A DNA stretch of 64,000 bases from contig JBEBXH010000008.1 in the NCBI GenBank assembly GCA_040391785.1, positions 54,591-118,590 on the forward strand, written 5' to 3'. This document shows positions 8,399 through 17,129 of this stretch, in pieces; positions within the stretch are counted from its first letter, which is position 1, and each line of letters begins with the position of its first letter. A model generated the notes under the pieces. That model ran no database searches and had not been told where the DNA came from. It saw nothing but the letters and a program-made list of their open reading frames with translations. This DNA comes from UBA5239 sp040391785. Its GTDB lineage: Bacteria > Verrucomicrobiota > Lentisphaeria > Victivallales > Victivallaceae. The position numbers and the translations under genes are program-made.

Positions 8399-9844
8399 AT
8401 GAAAATCATCAGTATGTTGGTTCTTGCTCTTACCGTATTGATCGCCGGGGTTGTTCCATTGTTTGCTGAAACCGAGGAGAAAACAGAAGTGGAACGCATT
8501 TTTTCCGACCCGGCAACCCTGCCGCAGGAGATGCGGGAAAAACTTGATAAAATAATAATTCCGAATTGTCATTTTGAAGGTGCAAACCTGCTTTCAGTCT
8601 TAAGGTTTATCAGCGGCAAGCTGAAAGAGAACGACCCGGAAAAACACGGCATCGAAATCGTTTATGCCGAGGAGGGTAGCGGATATGAGATGAATTTTCG
8701 TATAGACATGAAATTACAGAATATATCCGGTTTGAAACTGCTGCAATCCCTGTGCCGGTACGTAAATGCGGACTGGTTCGCGGAAGATGGAAAACTGATT
8801 ATATATTTTCCGGAAAAAATCATCCCAAATCCGTATACCCTGCCGCCGCAAATGCGCGAAAAACTCAGCAAAATCATGGTATCCAAAAAAGAATTCGAGG
8901 ATGCTCCACTCGCGACGATCATGAAATATCTCAATGATATATTAAAAGAAAACGACCCGGAAAAACACGGCGTCGAGATCATTCTCAGCGAAGAAAACAC
9001 GGAGTATTGGCAGGAAATCCGGCTGGACGTGGAATTTGTGGAAGCATCCGGATTGGATACACTGCAATCCCTGTGCCAGTTTTTGAAGGCGGATTGGCTC
9101 GAATGGGGCGGCGTCTTGCGTATCCGTTACGCTCCGGAAGCATACCCGGCACCGCTTCCCGATCCGGACGACCTGCCGGAGGAAATGCGCAACAAACTCA
9201 GCCAAATCACGATCCCGAAAGGCGATTTCAAAGGTATAACCCTGACGATGGCCTTTAAGTATATCAGCGACGTCTTGAAAAAACTGGATCCGGAAAAACG
9301 CGGAGTCGAAATCGCACTTGCCCCCGAAGATGTCGACCGCGCAACGGAAATCGAGCTGGATATGATACTTGAGGATAAACCGGCGTTGGAAGTGATACAG
9401 TCCATATGTCAGCTTGTGGAGGCGGACTGGCGCGCGGAAGACGGGAAACTGATCATCTTTTTTCCCGCGGAGGAAGAATCTGCCCTCCCGGATCCGGATG
9501 CCCTGCCGGAGCCCATGCGCAATAAACTTGGCACGATCATGATCCCCATATTTGAGGTTAAAGAGACAGCCTTTCCGCTTTTCTTGAAACGTATCAGCAT
9601 CGAACTGAAAAACAACGACCCGGAGAAAAGCGGAGTCGAAATTGCACTCGCCGCCGAAGATATGGAACGCGGAATGAAGCTCAAACTGAATATGGATTTC
9701 AAGAACAAATCCGGCCTTGAAATACTACAGCCCCTCTGCCAGGCCATAAACGCCAACTGGCGCGCGGAAGACGAGAAACTGATCATTTTCTTTCTACCGG
9801 ACCCCGCCCCCTCAGTGAAGCCCCCGGAAACACGATCTGAATAA
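8399..9844 (+). CDS. Secreted protein of four tandem STN-like repeats
   Basis: 481 aa. The signal peptide is at 1-23 (MLVLALTVLIAGVVPLFA). Four repeats of about 100 aa start near residues 37, 139, 251 and 357. Their shared features are LP..MR.KL..I.IP, F.....IS..LK.NDPEK.GVEI.LA.ED, a SGL..LQ.LCQ helix and a closing ANWRAEDGKLIIFFP strand. It starts 16 nt after the preceding gene and is clearly its partner. The repeats resemble secretin-N (STN) units, which normally occur once or twice in outer-membrane secretins or TonB transducers; four in a row without a barrel is unusual. A periplasmic scaffold or ligand-binding role is a guess. Confidence 0.75.
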   Translation: MKIISMLVLALTVLIAGVVPLFAETEEKTEVERIFSDPATLPQEMREKLDKIIIPNCHFEGANLLSVLRFISGKLKENDPEKHGIEIVYAEEGSGYEMNFRIDMKLQNISGLKLLQSLCRYVNADWFAEDGKLIIYFPEKIIPNPYTLPPQMREKLSKIMVSKKEFEDAPLATIMKYLNDILKENDPEKHGVEIILSEENTEYWQEIRLDVEFVEASGLDTLQSLCQFLKADWLEWGGVLRIRYAPEAYPAPLPDPDDLPEEMRNKLSQITIPKGDFKGITLTMAFKYISDVLKKLDPEKRGVEIALAPEDVDRATEIELDMILEDKPALEVIQSICQLVEADWRAEDGKLIIFFPAEEESALPDPDALPEPMRNKLGTIMIPIFEVKETAFPLFLKRISIELKNNDPEKSGVEIALAAEDMERGMKLKLNMDFKNKSGLEILQPLCQAINANWRAEDEKLIIFFLPDPAPSVKPPETRSE

Positions 9845-9962
9845 AACCTCTTTCTGAAAGCTTGGCGTTTATCTCTGAATTTCAGGAACGGTTTCCGAGC
9901 GTTTATGATTTCAGGCAATAACGGAAAGAATAAATACTTTGTAAATGCTTGATAATTAAAAG
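9845..9962. other. Chromosomal flank left of the island
   Basis: 118 bp with no gene. It should be the sequence that lay immediately downstream of tRNA-Pro before the island inserted. No clear terminator is seen for the rightward operon that ends at 9844. Confidence 0.4.
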
Positions 9963-9986
9963 AAAGAAATGGTCGGGGTGAGAGGA
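9963..9986 (+). other. att core repeat, distal (left) end
   Basis: 24 nt identical to 36391-36414, containing TGGTCGGGGTGAGAGGA. It corresponds to the tRNA-Pro acceptor/T-arm 3' portion including CCA. After it the tRNA sequence stops, as expected for the far end of an element integrated in a tRNA 3' end. Confidence 0.85.
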
Positions 9987-10053
9987 ACTCCGCCAATTTG
10001 TTTTGCAATTCGCTAATCTACAATTATTTAACTCTACCAACACGCCCTCTTCC

Positions 10054-10076
10054 GGTGTCACATTTCGTGTCACACT
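10054..10076 (+). other. Arm-type integrase repeat (left)
   Basis: The 23-nt sequence beginning GGTGTCACA and ending GTCACACT matches 19 of 23 positions of 36306-36328, close to the other island end and in the same orientation. Each copy contains two GTGTCAC-like units. The placement near both att cores suggests integrase or excisionase arm binding sites. Confidence 0.55.
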
Positions 10077-10108
10077 TTTTTTGACATTAAAAACGTAATT
10101 CCCAATAT

Positions 10109-10164
10109 ACCAAAGAAATAAGAAAAATCAACCTGTGACACAACATCAAAGGGACAAATTTGCC
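10109..10164 (+). repeat. 56-bp direct repeat, left of the AAA ATPase gene
   Basis: Matches 11488-11543 at 54 of 56 positions. The two copies bracket the ATPase gene exactly. It ends in GGACAAATTTGCC, one of the island palindromes. Confidence 0.85.
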
Positions 10165-10223
10165 CTCTGGTTTTCAACCGCATCATGAATAACGTGGCTT
10201 GCCACTGTAACTATCGGATAGGT

Positions 10224-11393
10224 TCAGGAAAAAACGGCCCAGTCGGTAGGCTTGGTCGAGGTGATGGTCTTCAACGGAATGCCGTATGCGTTCTGGAATG
10301 CGGTACTGTTGCCTCGTTTTTTGCCCCATTTGATTTCGCAGGGGTGAAGTTGATCGCCCTGTTTGATTACAAGATCGACTTCCGCTCTGTCCTTATTTCT
10401 CCAGAAATAGAGCTCAGCAGGATTCAAAGAGTGCTGGTTTCGTTTGGCGATTTCCGCAATCAGGTAGTTTTCGAAAAGACTGCCAATGTCCGGGCGATTT
10501 TCATTGAGGTCAAAAGCATTCAGAATTGCATTGCGGATGCCGGTATCCCAAAAGAAAATCTTCTTGCTCTTGACAATTTCCTTGCGAGGATTGGTACTGT
10601 ATGCCGGAAGCCGGAAAATAACGAAAGTTTCTTCCAGTAAGTCCAAATACCGGTCAACCGTAACTCTCGACATGCTGAGTTGCTGTGCCAATTCGTTGGT
10701 GGAAACTTCGGAACCGGCCTGATGAGCAAGCAAGGTAAGCAGTTGCCGTAACAGGTCCGGCGTCTTAACCAAGCCAGCTTGCAGGATATCTTTCCAGAGG
10801 TAATCGCCGGAAAGTTCACGCAATAATTCGATTTTATCATCAGAAATCACCACCTCGGGATAACCGCCGAACACCATCGATTTCAACAGGAATACCCGAA
10901 ACTGCGGAGCAAAATGCTCTTCGATGACTGGCAAGGTATACTCTGGCCGATACCAGCCTTCCGCTTGCAACGATTCCAGCATTGTCAGCGGCGGCAACTG
11001 GATTTTCCGGTTGCGCCCGGTCAGACTTTCCGATGCCTGAGAGAGCAAATTCAAACTGGAAGAACCAAGCAAAACGAAATTTACCGGCAGTTTTGAATCA
11101 TACCATCCTTTAACAATCCGAGCAGTTTCCGGCTCTCGCTGGGCTTCATCAATTACCAGCACTTCGGGAGAGTCCAATGATTTCATGCCGTCAACCGGAG
11201 GCAGAACCGAAGCGGCTTTGAATCGGGCAACGTCGAAGGGAACATCAAAATTCAACATTACCATTTTTCGTTTTTTCAAAGCTTCGGAAACTAACGTCGT
11301 TTTACCAACTTGACGGGCACCGATCACGATAGCAATTTTTCCGCTTTCAACGATCCGCAGGAATTCCGGCAATGCTGTTCTGTCAATGATCAT
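10224..11393 (-). CDS. AAA+ ATPase with DUF4143 domain
   Basis: 389 aa. The N-terminal AAA_14 ATPase has Walker A GARQVGKTTL (about 26-35), Walker B VLVIDEAQ, and LLGSSSLNLL as sensor. The C-terminal part (about 200-350) is DUF4143: a winged-helix stretch (VSTNELAQQLSMSRVTVDRYLDLLE) and a restriction-nuclease-like fold ending YFWRNKDRAEVDLVIKQGDQLHPCEIKWG, where E-V-D-L and E-I-K fit a PD-(D/E)XK core. This family is widespread in bacteria and archaea, often in mobile contexts, with no firm function. The gene is complete and is flanked by 56-bp direct repeats, as if it were a separately acquired cassette. Confidence 0.85.
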   Translation of the reverse strand: MIIDRTALPEFLRIVESGKIAIVIGARQVGKTTLVSEALKKRKMVMLNFDVPFDVARFKAASVLPPVDGMKSLDSPEVLVIDEAQREPETARIVKGWYDSKLPVNFVLLGSSSLNLLSQASESLTGRNRKIQLPPLTMLESLQAEGWYRPEYTLPVIEEHFAPQFRVFLLKSMVFGGYPEVVISDDKIELLRELSGDYLWKDILQAGLVKTPDLLRQLLTLLAHQAGSEVSTNELAQQLSMSRVTVDRYLDLLEETFVIFRLPAYSTNPRKEIVKSKKIFFWDTGIRNAILNAFDLNENRPDIGSLFENYLIAEIAKRNQHSLNPAELYFWRNKDRAEVDLVIKQGDQLHPCEIKWGKKRGNSTAFQNAYGIPLKTITSTKPTDWAVFS

Positions 11394-11487
11394 TCTCTCA
11401 ATATCCTTACTTTTGTCACCTTACATTGCAATATATGCCATATTTTTGCAAAGTCAACAGCGCAAAATAATGAAACCAACGATATCC

Positions 11488-11543
11488 ACCAAAGAAATAA
11501 GAAAAATCAACTTGAGACACAACATCAAAGGGACAAATTTGCC
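11488..11543 (+). repeat. 56-bp direct repeat, right of the AAA ATPase gene
   Basis: Second copy of the repeat at 10109-10164, with two substitutions. The Fic remnant begins directly after it. Confidence 0.85.
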
Positions 11544-11557
11544 TTCGACTTCGTGCT

Positions 11558-12062
11558 ATGGGATTCGAGGCCAACAATGATTTATTTGCCGATCATTCCT
11601 GGTATTTCCGCAATGCCTTGGTTCGGGCGAATTACCGCAACTATCAGCGTGGAATCAATCCGAACTTCGAGTATCTGGAGCTGTTTTTCCGCAACTTGTT
11701 GATGGGAGAGCAAAATGAATTAAAAAATCGATATCTGCTCATTGATGCGCCGGAAGATTTGCAGGGGCACAACACGCCAACCCGACAAGCACCCGACAAG
11801 CTACCCGACATGCTTGGGGGCAGATAACCAGAGTCTCGTCAAATTGGTCAATGTTCTTGGTGAAAGTCAGATGTCTGTCCGTGAAATGCTTACGGCATTG
11901 GGCTTGCGCGATCGCGAAAATTTCCTGGAAGGTTATCTCAATCCGGCAGTTAAAGACGGTTTCATTCGTCAGCTTTATCCTGATAACCCCAAACATCCAC
12001 GTCAAAGATATCTGCTCACGGTCAAGGGTATTGCACTGTACCAGCATTTGAAGAAGTCATAA
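11558..12062 (+). pseudogene. Fic-family protein remnant (5' truncated, frameshifted)
   Basis: The first frame encodes DHSWYFRNALVRANY...YLELFFRNLLMGEQNELKNR, the C-terminal part of Fic domains, and ends at a stop just after 11820. A second frame continues SLVKLVNVLGESQMSVREMLTALGLRD...GFIRQLYPDNPKHPRQRYLLT, the winged helix that follows Fic domains. The change of frame falls at a G5 run at 11816-11820; one G fewer would join them. The catalytic HPFxxGNGR motif is absent because the 5' part is missing up to the direct repeat. It is therefore dead as an AMP-transferase, apart from a possible sequencing error in the G-run. Confidence 0.8.
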
Positions 12063-12269
12063 AGAAGCCAAGAGATCAGGCGGGACACATCCAAAGGGCA
12101 ATTTTACCCGCGAAATTAAAATAACGATTTCTCTTATTTTAGCGAACGGCATTATCTTAAAATAGAGATATCATTTCCAAGATAATTTTCGCCAATTCCA
12201 GTTGATTTTATCACCGATCGGGATTATTGTGCAGTGAAGACATAAAACTGCAACTGATCGGGTACAAAT

Positions 12270-12494
12270 ATGAAAGAAAGAACCAAGAACCCAATATCCA
12301 GCTTTGTGCGCCAGCAACGCAAAGCACTGAAGATGACTCAGCAAAACCTTGCAGACCGTGCCGGAGTCGGAATTCGCTTCATCCGCGAACTGGAAGGCGG
12401 CAAACCAACGCTTCGCCTGGATAAGGTCAATATTGTCCTCGACCTATTCGGCCACACCCTGACTCCTGTCGCTTACCATGAATTGAGAGAATAA
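12270..12494 (+). CDS. XRE-family HTH regulator, HipB-like antitoxin
   Basis: 74 aa. The HTH_3 domain covers most of it: SFVRQQRKALKMTQQNLADRAGVGIRFIRELEGGKPTLR, then LDKVNIVLDLFGHTLTPV, the pattern of HipB/y4mF-type antitoxins. The stop lies 2 nt before a stub of hipA. Without a toxin it may persist as an autoregulator or be on the way out. About 200 bp upstream are AT-rich with a TATTTTAG/CTTATTTTAG-like repeated segment that could be its operator; this is weak. Confidence 0.8.
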   Translation: MKERTKNPISSFVRQQRKALKMTQQNLADRAGVGIRFIRELEGGKPTLRLDKVNIVLDLFGHTLTPVAYHELRE

Positions 12495-12496
12495 AT

Positions 12497-12601
12497 ATGC
12501 AAAGTGAGGCAGAAGTTTACTTTTACGACCATCTCACTGGAATTTTGATCGAAGACGAAATCTTGGAAGAAATCAACTATGGAAAAAACAAAATTAGATA
12601 G
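12497..12601 (+). pseudogene. HipA N-terminal stub
   Basis: A 34-codon frame starting 2 nt after hipB. It reads AEVYFYDHLTGILIEDE, the first strands of the HipA N-subdomain 1, and then diverges and stops where the AT-rich cassette gene begins. The order hipB-hipA and the spacing support the identification. The remaining roughly 400 residues of HipA, including the kinase core, are absent anywhere nearby. Confidence 0.65.
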
Positions 12602-13580
12602 AAAAAGAAATAGCGCTTTGTCCTTTACAGTGCCTTCGGATAGTGGCGAGATAAAAGAAATATTGACACTTAATGAATCTCTCCTTATTGTATGCGAAAA
12701 GGCAATTTATCAGGCAAGACTTCCTGATGATGTTGACCCCCAAAGAGAATCATTTGACGCAAAAGGTGGAACTCATAAGTTTTTCCACAAAGGACTTAAT
12801 GATGCCGTAGTATCACGGACATTAGGGCAAGCGTTGGAACTGACGAAGTATTCAGGCATGTCACAAGCTGATGGAGACAAAATCCTTGCATTGTCTTTAC
12901 AATTTATGCAAGACCTAGATGAACTGATTGTATTGTTTGAATCTTTGAATAGTGAATTTATAGGAAAACTGGAAAAGTTTTCGGAACTAAAAAAGCAACA
13001 AGCCGACTCCGATTTCATACATGACATACCACAAATCGAAAGACTAAAATCGATAGGCCGTAATTTTTTCTTAACACAACATAAGTGCTTAAAGACACTA
13101 TTGGAACTTTTGAATTTCTCTTTCCCAAACTGTAGCCGACCAATGAGCTTTACTCAATTATATGAATATTGCCACGAGCTGAAGGAAAACAATAATATAT
13201 CAAATTTAATAAAGCATTACCGTAAAACATTGGATTTTATGTGGAATATCAGAAATAGCAGTGAGCACCCTAATGCTAGACAATATGTAATATATCACAA
13301 TCTTGAACTTCAAAAAGATAATAAAATAAGCGAACCTTCCTGGGAATATTCTTATGAAACCTGGGACAAAGAGATAATTGAATCTCCTGAAAGACTTTCC
13401 TTGATTGATGACATACAAACAAGTATTGAGAATTTAGGAAAAGTTTTTGAAGATGCTTTATTGGCTATCAGCATTGAAAAACTAGCAGATATACCCTTTT
13501 TACCTACAATTGTCACTCACGATGCAGAAGATGCACCCTTTCGATATTCGATCAGGTACGGATCAGGAGAAAGTAAATGA
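12579..13580 (+). CDS. Uncharacterised protein with HEPN-like RX4H motif (cassette gene 1)
   Basis: 333 aa, mostly helical, AT-rich compared with the flanks. I do not recognise a family over the whole length. In the C-terminal half, LDFMWNIRNSSEHPN contains R-N-x3-H (RX4H) set in a helix pair, the signature of HEPN ribonucleases and of some abortive-infection proteins. The N-terminal 150 aa are helical and may be a coiled coil. Its ATG lies inside the hipA stub, suggesting insertion of the cassette into hipA. It is the first of four co-oriented genes (12579-17089). Confidence 0.55.
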   Translation: MEKTKLDRKRNSALSFTVPSDSGEIKEILTLNESLLIVCEKAIYQARLPDDVDPQRESFDAKGGTHKFFHKGLNDAVVSRTLGQALELTKYSGMSQADGDKILALSLQFMQDLDELIVLFESLNSEFIGKLEKFSELKKQQADSDFIHDIPQIERLKSIGRNFFLTQHKCLKTLLELLNFSFPNCSRPMSFTQLYEYCHELKENNNISNLIKHYRKTLDFMWNIRNSSEHPNARQYVIYHNLELQKDNKISEPSWEYSYETWDKEIIESPERLSLIDDIQTSIENLGKVFEDALLAISIEKLADIPFLPTIVTHDAEDAPFRYSIRYGSGESK

Positions 13581-13716
13581 TCTTATTGTTAAGGTCGGTT
13601 TTTTGCCATAATTTGCTTAAAAAATATTACGCATTATGTTTGCATAAGAATAATACTGGCAGTAGGTTATATGTGCAATAACAAATGGAATATAATCTTG
13701 TAACCAAGAGGTAATA

Positions 13717-15036
13717 ATGCATCATGCTTCAGCGTATATTGATTTATGTAATAGTGGCCTTATCGCCACAGTCGAATCAGGCAGTATAGGACGAATATCT
13801 TTTGATGAGCTATCGACGATGCTTAATCACTACTTTGCGCTTAGTAAAGCCAGATTCGAGAAAATGAATAACGATAGTACCTTTTCTGTATTGACTGCAA
13901 AGGCAGATAATGAACAGTTAATCTCACATTCACTCTTCTATAATAAAATTTATGTGGAAGATCCGATTATTGCCCATTGTAATTTGAAGTTTCATTCTCG
14001 ATTTCAACTTGGTCAAAAATTCTCTTTGGATGAATTCAAAGAATTGCTCATACGAGAAATTAGTTTCTTCCAATTTTTTAAGCCATTGATTGAAACAGGT
14101 ATTGTTAATCCTATCCCTGTAACTCAATTACCTGATGAAGTACCGATTCTAGCTAGCAAAGACCAATTTGCTGAATTCATCCCCACTCATCTGAAAAAAT
14201 ACATATATGATAGTGCAAAAGTATACAAGGCTATTACCTTAGAAGATGGACAAATGATTGTCCCATTTAATAATGAAGAATTAAAACCCTGTAGGGCTAT
14301 TCTTGTGCGTATTGACGACGCAGAAATGATTTATAAACTAATTCAGTTTGAACCTAAAGATTTCAATGATGATGGAACGATAACTATTGCGGCCCCCTTG
14401 GTTGATAACAGTATTCCCGATGAAAATAGCTTTTGGCCTTGGGTCAAGCAAAGTATCAATCAAGTTGCAAAAAATAAGTTGTATGACCTCTCAAAAAACC
14501 TATGCGTTGCTTCGAAAATGAATAGTAGTTATTCCACATTGTCGGATTTTGAGAAAAATATTTTACGTTTGACCTATTCCGATAAGACTAAAAGTTCTCC
14601 GGTAAATTTCTTAGATGTAAATATTTCGGATATCCGTATGTGGAGGCCTACTGATATAGCCAAACTCCGTGAAAAACACCAAAAGGCCTTTGAGAGATTT
14701 CAATTCTCTTTGTTAGATATAGCATCAGAGTTGAAAAATCTATCGCCGGAAGAGTTCAAAGAAAAATCGCAGATACACCTGAAGAAAGATATATATCCCC
14801 AAGTTGATGAAATAAGAAACATCTTTTCGCCAGCCTTCGTGGCTGGAACTCTTGCGGGAATGGGCTCGGTTGCGATTAGCATTGGGCTGGCGATATCTAC
14901 AGGTGCTAGCTTATCTGTTGCCAGTGCAATTCCTTTCGTTTGCGCAGGGGGAGCGGTTGGCTCATTGTCGGCAATTCCAGATCATATACGAAAACAGAAA
15001 CGACCGGAATTTATTTGGTCAAAAATTTTAAAATGA
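13717..15036 (+). CDS. Uncharacterised protein with C-terminal membrane hairpin (cassette gene 2)
   Basis: 439 aa with no recognised family. Most of the sequence is soluble-looking. Residues of about 375-420 (FVAGTLAGMGSVAISIGLAI, then SVASAIPFVCAGGAVGSLSA) form two hydrophobic, glycine-rich helices, followed by a basic tail (DHIRKQKRP), as in tail-anchored or pore-forming effectors. The codon use is AT-rich like its neighbours. It ends 8 nt before the next gene, so translation is probably coupled. A membrane-acting effector is a reasonable guess from the architecture but is not shown. Confidence 0.55.
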   Translation: MHHASAYIDLCNSGLIATVESGSIGRISFDELSTMLNHYFALSKARFEKMNNDSTFSVLTAKADNEQLISHSLFYNKIYVEDPIIAHCNLKFHSRFQLGQKFSLDEFKELLIREISFFQFFKPLIETGIVNPIPVTQLPDEVPILASKDQFAEFIPTHLKKYIYDSAKVYKAITLEDGQMIVPFNNEELKPCRAILVRIDDAEMIYKLIQFEPKDFNDDGTITIAAPLVDNSIPDENSFWPWVKQSINQVAKNKLYDLSKNLCVASKMNSSYSTLSDFEKNILRLTYSDKTKSSPVNFLDVNISDIRMWRPTDIAKLREKHQKAFERFQFSLLDIASELKNLSPEEFKEKSQIHLKKDIYPQVDEIRNIFSPAFVAGTLAGMGSVAISIGLAISTGASLSVASAIPFVCAGGAVGSLSAIPDHIRKQKRPEFIWSKILK

Positions 15037-15044
15037 TCTAAAGA

Positions 15045-16658
15045 ATGAGAGAAAAAAGAAATATGGCTATCGGAAAGAAGATATCTCTCAGTCAGATAAT
15101 TGGCCTTGAGGGTGAAGATGAAGTAAAACTTTGGCTATTGAAATCTTGTAACATTGTCGCAACTAAGGTTGCAAATGATTTCGGAGTTGATTTTATTGGT
15201 CAAAGGCGTGGAGCTCCTACAGGAACTTCCAACTCTTGGTTCATGTCACCCCTTCCCATATCTATTGCTGTTCGTGCAACAACATTGAAGAATGGAAAAA
15301 TTCGACTGAAAAAGGCTGATGCAAAGGTTCTGCTAGATAATCCATATATTTTTCTTGTTATTCCACATTTTTCAAAAGTAACTCATAAAATATATGTAAA
15401 GTTTGTTGATAGGCGATTCATAGATGAACTTAATGCATTTATTGATAGTAAAGAAGATCAAAAAACTATTTCTGTAGCTAATTGCATTGACGATATCCAG
15501 GAAATAAATAAACAACTGGAATTATTGCTCTCTCCTGCTCATGCAGAAGAAATAAAAATGTATAAAATAAAAACTGGTCTTATAAAAATTTCAGCAACGG
15601 GCCAAATTACCATTCATCACCGTGACGGAGATAGCTATGCTTTGATTGAAACGAAACATTTCAGTGAGCTATTTTCAGGTGCTGACGATAAATTGAAACG
15701 AAATGTCATTTGGGGTGGGCAAAAGTATCAACGCAAATATCTGGAAGACTTCAACGCATCTCGGAAATTTAAAGAGAGTTTTGTAGAATACCTTCACTCT
15801 TTACCTGTTACTCAAGCCGTGCTTATTGGTTCGGATGAAATGTTTCAAGAAATAGGACCAGTAACATGTAAGATATGCTCCCTTGAACTTGGAGAAGCAG
15901 AGTGTGAGTTTCGACTTCGTGCCAGTGATGGATGGGTCGGTCTGTGGCATCCCATAGGAGTATCGATTATTGCAAGAACCAAACCTCTTCCTGATGGTAC
16001 TCCAATCCATGAAATCGAAACTCACTTAGATGGGAATCTTACCATCACTGATATCGAAGAGCACGAATCATTCTGGAAATTTTTGCTTTTATGTCGAGAT
16101 GAAGATTCTATCTTTTCATGGGGAGAAAAATTGAAAATTCCGATACGGGTAATCCCAGAATTATATAACCTTGGGATCTTCATTCTTGCTTACCAAGAGA
16201 TGAAACAAATACATGATAGTATTTTTCCTGCAAGTACTTTATTGAATGAAATCACTGATGATGACTTAAAAGGACTATCATGGTTATCTATTATGCGGGC
16301 CCCTGAATCTGTTGAAGAGTTTGAAGTCAACTTAACCGGAGAAACGCCTAAAAAAGTACCCGTTAAAAACATATCTTTACCCCTAGCTTTTAATATACTT
16401 GGAAAAGGGATTATATGTTGGATGAAGCGAGAAGGTTTTTTACTCTTCAATGACCAAGAAAAGGCTATTGGTATTCACTTGACCTCTTATTTCGGATATA
16501 CACTTGAACTACGAGAAGAAGCTTTTGTAATTTCTGTTCCTTTTGTTGCAATTTCTAAGCAATGGCCCCCAATAGAAATATTGGCTAATGGCCATGCTAA
16601 GTTCTTAGATGCAACTCTCCCTGATGGACTTTGCATGAAAACGGATAAAGCTCTATAA
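15045..16658 (+). CDS. DUF4365-like N-terminal domain protein (cassette gene 3)
   Basis: 537 aa. The first about 150 residues look like the DUF4365 nuclease-like domain: QIIGLEGEDEVKLWLL (Glu in the first helix), NDFGVDFIGQ (Asp), ISIAVRATTL where the catalytic Q/E-x-K normally sits, and PYIFLVIPHF later. The last catalytic Lys is not evident, so it may be inactive or act as a binding domain. The remaining 380 residues are unrecognised and beta-rich. The start could be MREKRN (15045) or MAIGKK (15063). DUF4365 proteins occur often in defence islands. Confidence 0.55.
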   Translation: MREKRNMAIGKKISLSQIIGLEGEDEVKLWLLKSCNIVATKVANDFGVDFIGQRRGAPTGTSNSWFMSPLPISIAVRATTLKNGKIRLKKADAKVLLDNPYIFLVIPHFSKVTHKIYVKFVDRRFIDELNAFIDSKEDQKTISVANCIDDIQEINKQLELLLSPAHAEEIKMYKIKTGLIKISATGQITIHHRDGDSYALIETKHFSELFSGADDKLKRNVIWGGQKYQRKYLEDFNASRKFKESFVEYLHSLPVTQAVLIGSDEMFQEIGPVTCKICSLELGEAECEFRLRASDGWVGLWHPIGVSIIARTKPLPDGTPIHEIETHLDGNLTITDIEEHESFWKFLLLCRDEDSIFSWGEKLKIPIRVIPELYNLGIFILAYQEMKQIHDSIFPASTLLNEITDDDLKGLSWLSIMRAPESVEEFEVNLTGETPKKVPVKNISLPLAFNILGKGIICWMKREGFLLFNDQEKAIGIHLTSYFGYTLELREEAFVISVPFVAISKQWPPIEILANGHAKFLDATLPDGLCMKTDKAL

Positions 16659-16672
16659 AGGCTCTATACAAA

Positions 16673-17089
16673 ATGAGTACCAGTTTTATTCTTCAACATG
16701 CTACTATCTTTCGGAATGCAATAGAACAAATCGATAAGGTATTATTTTTCAGTCCTTGCATGAAAAATTTTCCCAGAGGGTGTTGTGGGGATACGTCCTT
16801 ATTATTAGGAGAGTTCTTACTTGAGTGTGGAGTCGATAATCTCCGATATACCTTAGGAATATGTGATAATCAATCCCATGCTTGGCTTGAGCGAAGCGGA
16901 GAAATTATAGATATCACCGGTGATCAATTTACTGATGGTCAACGAGTGTTTGTCGGGAAACCGGATGCATTTTATTCTCGATTTGAACTCGATTTTCAGC
17001 GTAATTTTACACATTTCTATGATGACAGCTCCCCAAACAATTACAACCTACTGCATGATTACAAATTAATTGTAATGAAGTGCAAGTGA
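16673..17089 (+). CDS. Transglutaminase-like Cys/His/Asp protein (cassette gene 4)
   Basis: 138 aa. It has the order of a papain/transglutaminase core: a Cys at a helix start (FPRGCCGDTSLLLGEFLLE), then QSHAWLE with His, then IIDITGDQF with Asp. The spacing and the FPxGxCG.x(S/T) start fit small single-domain transglutaminase-like proteins common on mobile elements. It lies 14 nt after the preceding gene, the last of the cassette. It may cleave or cross-link a protein, for example to activate one of the cassette partners; this is inferred from fold only. Confidence 0.6.
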   Translation: MSTSFILQHATIFRNAIEQIDKVLFFSPCMKNFPRGCCGDTSLLLGEFLLECGVDNLRYTLGICDNQSHAWLERSGEIIDITGDQFTDGQRVFVGKPDAFYSRFELDFQRNFTHFYDDSSPNNYNLLHDYKLIVMKCK

Positions 17090-17129
17090 TTTTTTCTTTA
17101 TGAATTGGGGATGAACGACTGGTGAATGG

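Noticed and set aside
15045..15500. Calling the DUF4365-like protein an active nuclease
   Set aside because: The expected Q/E-x-K of the nuclease core reads VRA here, so activity cannot be claimed.
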